Positions 61,341 through 64,000 of a DNA stretch of 64,000 bases are shown piece after piece. Within the stretch, counting starts at the first letter, position 1, and every line of letters starts with the position of its first letter. The stretch is from Megamonas funiformis (GTDB lineage Bacteria > Bacillota > Negativicutes > Selenomonadales > Selenomonadaceae): positions 682,001 through 746,000 of the forward strand of contig NZ_CP048627.1 of assembly GCF_010669225.1 (NCBI RefSeq). The letters run 5' to 3'. The position numbers were made by a program, and so were the translations under genes. The notes under the pieces were generated by a model. The model did not search any database and was not told where the DNA came from. It saw only the letters and a program-made list of their open reading frames with translations.

Positions 61341-61390
61341 AAAAAAGCTGCTGTATAGGAAATTTTTATTTTTCATACAGTAGCTTTTAA
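61341..61390 (-). terminator. Intrinsic terminator of the nadE-coaD operon
   Basis: A stem of AAAGCTGCTGTAT with the facing ATACAGTAGCTTT (one mismatch or wobble), loop A/T-rich and T-run on the minus strand. Confidence 0.75.
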
Positions 61391-61413
61391 ATATAATATA
61401 TACCAAATAATAA

Positions 61414-61914
61414 TTAATCTTTTTGTTCAGTAGACTTTTGTTTTTCTTCAGTTTCATCTTTTTCAGGAAGACCAACATGTTGAAGACCATTTTTAGCTAC
61501 TTGAACTGTATTTAAAATGTTTTGGATATAAACACTCATATGGTCAAATACTTGTTCAGCATATTGAACAGAATCATTGCGCATAGCTTCAGAATGTTTA
61601 TATGTTTTTTCTAAAATTTCTTTTGCTTTAGCTTCGGCAGCTAAAGTAATTTCATTTTCAGAAGCTTTTTTTTGAGCATATACTTTTGCTTGTTCTATGA
61701 TATTTTTGGCTTCTATGCGAGCATCTTCGATTATTTTATCTCGATTTGCATTGATTTCTTCAGCTTCTTTTAAAGCAGAAGGCCATTCTTTGCGAATATT
61801 ACTTATGAGACGAATGAGTTCTTCTTCGTTTACTAAGCATTTGTTAGTTAAAAGGAAACGAGAAGAACTAGCCACAAGATCTTCTAATTCGTGAAGGGAG
61901 TCTAATAAATCCAT
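61414..61914 (-). CDS. Coiled-coil protein of unknown function
   Basis: 166 residues, mostly alpha-helical: LLDSLHELEDLVASSSRFLLTNKCLVNEEEL, then a long Ala/Lys/Glu-rich coiled coil to about residue 120 (EEINANRDKIIEDARIEAKNIIEQAKVYAQKKASENEIT), reminiscent of the stalk of ATP synthase subunit b. The tail is Lys/Glu-rich. Such genes often follow coaD in Firmicutes and are annotated only as ATPase-like; no function is known. Confidence 0.7.
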   Translation of the reverse strand: MDLLDSLHELEDLVASSSRFLLTNKCLVNEEELIRLISNIRKEWPSALKEAEEINANRDKIIEDARIEAKNIIEQAKVYAQKKASENEITLAAEAKAKEILEKTYKHSEAMRNDSVQYAEQVFDHMSVYIQNILNTVQVAKNGLQHVGLPEKDETEEKQKSTEQKD

Positions 61915-61940
61915 AGTGATATTACCTCTATAATTTATAA

Positions 61941-62435
61941 TTATTTTGATGTAGGTACTCGTTTGATTTTTTCATGTATAGCAAGTTCTACACAATGAGG
62001 AACTAAATGAGTGATATTTCCACCGAACTGAGCTAATTCTCGAATTGCAGATGAAGATACATGATAATATTTATTATCAGTAGTTAAAAAGATATTTTCA
62101 ATATCTGGAGCCATGTTTTTGATGAGCATAGCGCGTGGAAACTCATAGAGAAAATCGTTGGCATCACGTAAACCGCGAACGATTACATGAGCATTTTTTT
62201 GATGAGCATAGTCAGCAAGTAGACCAGCAAAACAATCAACTTTTACATTAGGAATATGAGCAGTAGCTTGTTTTAATAAAGCTACGCGTTCTTCAACAGT
62301 AAATAAAGGTTTTTTATTTATATTATTGAAAACACCAACAATTACTTCATCAAACATTTTAGAAGCTCGTTCAAAAATATCAATATGCCCATTAGTTACA
62401 GGGTCAAAACTTCCAGGACAGATAGCAATAGTCAT
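61941..62435 (-). CDS. coaD: Phosphopantetheine adenylyltransferase
   Basis: 164 residues catalysing the penultimate step of coenzyme A synthesis. The nucleotidyltransferase loop is CPGSFDPVTNGHIDIFERA (GH as in the TxGH motif), with VIVRGLRDANDFLYEF and YYHVSSSAIRELAQFGGNI, including the ISST-like SSS. It begins three bases before the rsmD stop and is part of the nadE-rsmD-coaD operon. Confidence 0.95.
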   Translation of the reverse strand: MTIAICPGSFDPVTNGHIDIFERASKMFDEVIVGVFNNINKKPLFTVEERVALLKQATAHIPNVKVDCFAGLLADYAHQKNAHVIVRGLRDANDFLYEFPRAMLIKNMAPDIENIFLTTDNKYYHVSSSAIRELAQFGGNITHLVPHCVELAIHEKIKRVPTSK

Positions 62436-62438
62436 ACA

Positions 62439-63011
62439 TTAATCCTCACTTTTATTTGATTTTAATTCATAAATACTTATTTGTGTAGTAGAACCATATT
62501 TTTGATTACGCAATAAAGTATATTGATGAAAATCTGAAGGTAGTTTATCTTCAATAGCATGTTCCATAATAATTATACCATCTTCAGTTAATAATGGATA
62601 TTCATGGAGCATTTGCAAAACTTTTAAGCATAAATCTTGATGATATGGCGGGTCACAAAATATTATATCAAATTTTGTTTGTTTTAGATGTAATTTTTTT
62701 ATGGTAGCAAAGACATCAGCTTTTAAGATAGTAGATTTATCAATAAGTTTTGTATGCGTAGCATTAAATTTAATAGTTGAAATACTATCTAAAGAGCAAT
62801 CTACCATGATGGCATGATTGGCTCCTCGACTGAGTGCTTCTAAGGATAAACTGCCAGTTCCTGAAAATAAATCTAAGACATTTTTATCATAGATAAAAGA
62901 ACCTAATATATTAAATAAAGATTCTTTTATTCTGTCAGCAGTAGGTCGAGTATTTTGCCCTTTAGGGGCTTTTAATTTTGCCCCGCGAGCTGAACCTGTG
63001 ATTATTCTCAT
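62439..63011 (-). CDS. rsmD: 16S rRNA (guanine) methyltransferase RsmD
   Basis: 190 residues. MRIITGSARGAKLKAPKGQNTRPTADRIKESLFNIL, the SAM loop VLDLFSGTGSLSLEALSRGA and the catalytic FCDPPYHQDLCLKVL are the RsmD hallmarks. It methylates a guanine of 16S rRNA. It overlaps the nadE 3' end by four bases (ATGA). Confidence 0.94.
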   Translation of the reverse strand: MRIITGSARGAKLKAPKGQNTRPTADRIKESLFNILGSFIYDKNVLDLFSGTGSLSLEALSRGANHAIMVDCSLDSISTIKFNATHTKLIDKSTILKADVFATIKKLHLKQTKFDIIFCDPPYHQDLCLKVLQMLHEYPLLTEDGIIIMEHAIEDKLPSDFHQYTLLRNQKYGSTTQISIYELKSNKSED

Positions 63012-64000
63012 AAATTATCACCTAATAATTTAGCTTTTAATTGTTTATAAGCTTTTGTATAGTATGGGCCATTTTGAGATTCACGATGGTCAAAACCATA
63101 AGCACGTCTACTTATAGCTAAGATAGGTGGTGCTTGAATGCGTTTAGCTACTGCCATACCTGTGAATAAATTCCACCAACGTTCTAAGTCGCAGATAAAG
63201 TCTTTAGCTGTAGCAAAGTATTTATCTACAAGACCAGCCTTGCAACCAATATGTTCTTCTAAAGTTTTTTCACTATACCAAAGAAGAATATCTTCTGGAG
63301 TAACTTTTTGCCAGCTTTCGACAAAAGCGCGGAATAAATAATCGTGATATGGATATTTAATAGGGTCGCCCTTACCAGCATCAACATCTTGTTCACTAGA
63401 AAGTTCGGCACTAGGTACAATATCAATAATACCTTGAGGAATTACTTCACGTTTATATACATGTTCATTTAGATAATGAGCTAATTCATATACTTGATAT
63501 TTCCATAAATCAGCAAGACCAGCTAAAAATCCAGATTGGTCACCGTATAATGTGGAATAACCGACTGTAGTTTCTGCTTTATTGGCATTACAAGTAAAGC
63601 CCCCACTAATGCTAGCTGCCATACCAGCTAAAATGCGAGCTGAACGGTCGCGAGCTTGGATATTTTCTTTGACAAAAGAAGATACTTGTACTTTATGAAC
63701 ATCATTAGTAGCTAAATGAGTGATATCAGTATTTTCAAATTGATTTACAGTGAAATCAACAACTTCTTGAATTGGCACAATAGCATAATTACAGCCTAAA
63801 TTATGAGCCAATTGACTAGAAAGACCTTTTGTTGTAGCAGAATTGAATTTACTAGGCATATTAATTAAGGTAATATTTTCAGCACCTAAAATATCTGCAT
63901 AAAGAGCAGAAGCAACAGCAGAGTCAATACCACCAGAAATACCGATGATTACTTTTTGCATACGAATATTTTTGAGGAATTTTTTGATACCATAATGAAG
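63008..64000 (-). CDS. nadE: Glutamine-dependent NAD+ synthetase (5' part outside window)
   Basis: The last step of NAD synthesis. The synthetase half is complete: IIGISGGIDSAVASALYADILG (ATP-PPi loop), TCNANKAETTVGYSTLYGDQSG and SSEQDVDAGKGDPIKYPYHD. The frame stays open through the window edge and reads LHYGIKKFLKNIR before the ATG at 63961. This is the linker typical of glutamine-dependent NadE, where an N-terminal nitrilase-type amidotransferase precedes. The ATG at 63961 is thus internal and the gene extends to the right, so glutamine rather than ammonia alone probably supplies nitrogen. Confidence 0.88.
   Translation of the reverse strand, partial: LHYGIKKFLKNIRMQKVIIGISGGIDSAVASALYADILGAENITLINMPSKFNSATTKGLSSQLAHNLGCNYAIVPIQEVVDFTVNQFENTDITHLATNDVHKVQVSSFVKENIQARDRSARILAGMAASISGGFTCNANKAETTVGYSTLYGDQSGFLAGLADLWKYQVYELAHYLNEHVYKREVIPQGIIDIVPSAELSSEQDVDAGKGDPIKYPYHDYLFRAFVESWQKVTPEDILLWYSEKTLEEHIGCKAGLVDKYFATAKDFICDLERWWNLFTGMAVAKRIQAPPILAISRRAYGFDHRESQNGPYYTKAYKQLKAKLLGDNL

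Overview
The window is AT-rich DNA from a low-GC Firmicute. Gene content and order fit a gut member of the Negativicutes, most like the Selenomonadaceae/Megamonas group. The evidence is a glmS ribozyme, a cdaA-cdaR-glmM cluster, a type IV pilus locus, a PucR/creatininase operon, Ni/peptide ABC genes and very A/T-rich codon use. This placement is inference from style and content, because there is no rRNA here. No rRNA or tRNA gene was seen.

Layout. 1-9.8 kb holds housekeeping genes: a GH13 glucosidase cut by the left edge, mscL with a zinc-ribbon tail, a C_GCAxxG_C_C protein, guaA, fba, rnhB, yraN, a UbiX-type prenyltransferase, comM and aroE. 9.9-17.9 kb is a compact type IV pilus locus: PilB, PilT, PilC, a pilin, a minimal prepilin peptidase, four minor pilin-like proteins, a PilM-PilN (GspL-like) fusion and PilO. 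18-25 kb covers c-di-AMP and amino-sugar synthesis: cdaA, cdaR, an FAD protein, glmM, then the glmS ribozyme and glmS. An IMP dehydrogenase follows. 26.7-33.2 kb (minus strand) is a seven-gene operon of two paralogous SAM methyltransferases and a complete NikABCDE/Dpp-type importer. 33.3-36.1 kb has two GNATs, RlmI and a PrdX-type deacylase.

Accessory part. 36.2-41.5 kb is a PucR-regulated operon with a 56-residue membrane peptide, an SSS symporter, creatininase and a CodA-like deaminase. It is probably for creatinine or a related cyclic amidine. The peptide and the symporter are each preceded by a terminator-like hairpin. 41.6-49.0 kb is a type I-B cas operon (cas6-cas8b-cas7-cas5-cas3) with no adaptation genes and no clear array. 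Its leader carries a 60-bp-spaced imperfect direct repeat around a strong promoter and a 27-codon hydrophobic ORF. 49.7-52.2 kb is a DpnII/MboI-type GATC restriction-modification system. 52.3-56.6 kb has LysR and MerR regulators, a flavodoxin-like lipoprotein, ApbE, a NusG-II protein and a Gx transporter, suggesting membrane flavin redox chemistry.

56.7-64 kb (minus strand) is housekeeping again: PduO, Ndk, gamma carbonic anhydrase, Usp, the TIGR03936/TIGR03960 radical-SAM pair, a coiled-coil protein, coaD, rsmD and nadE. The last gene continues past the right edge and is the glutamine-dependent form.
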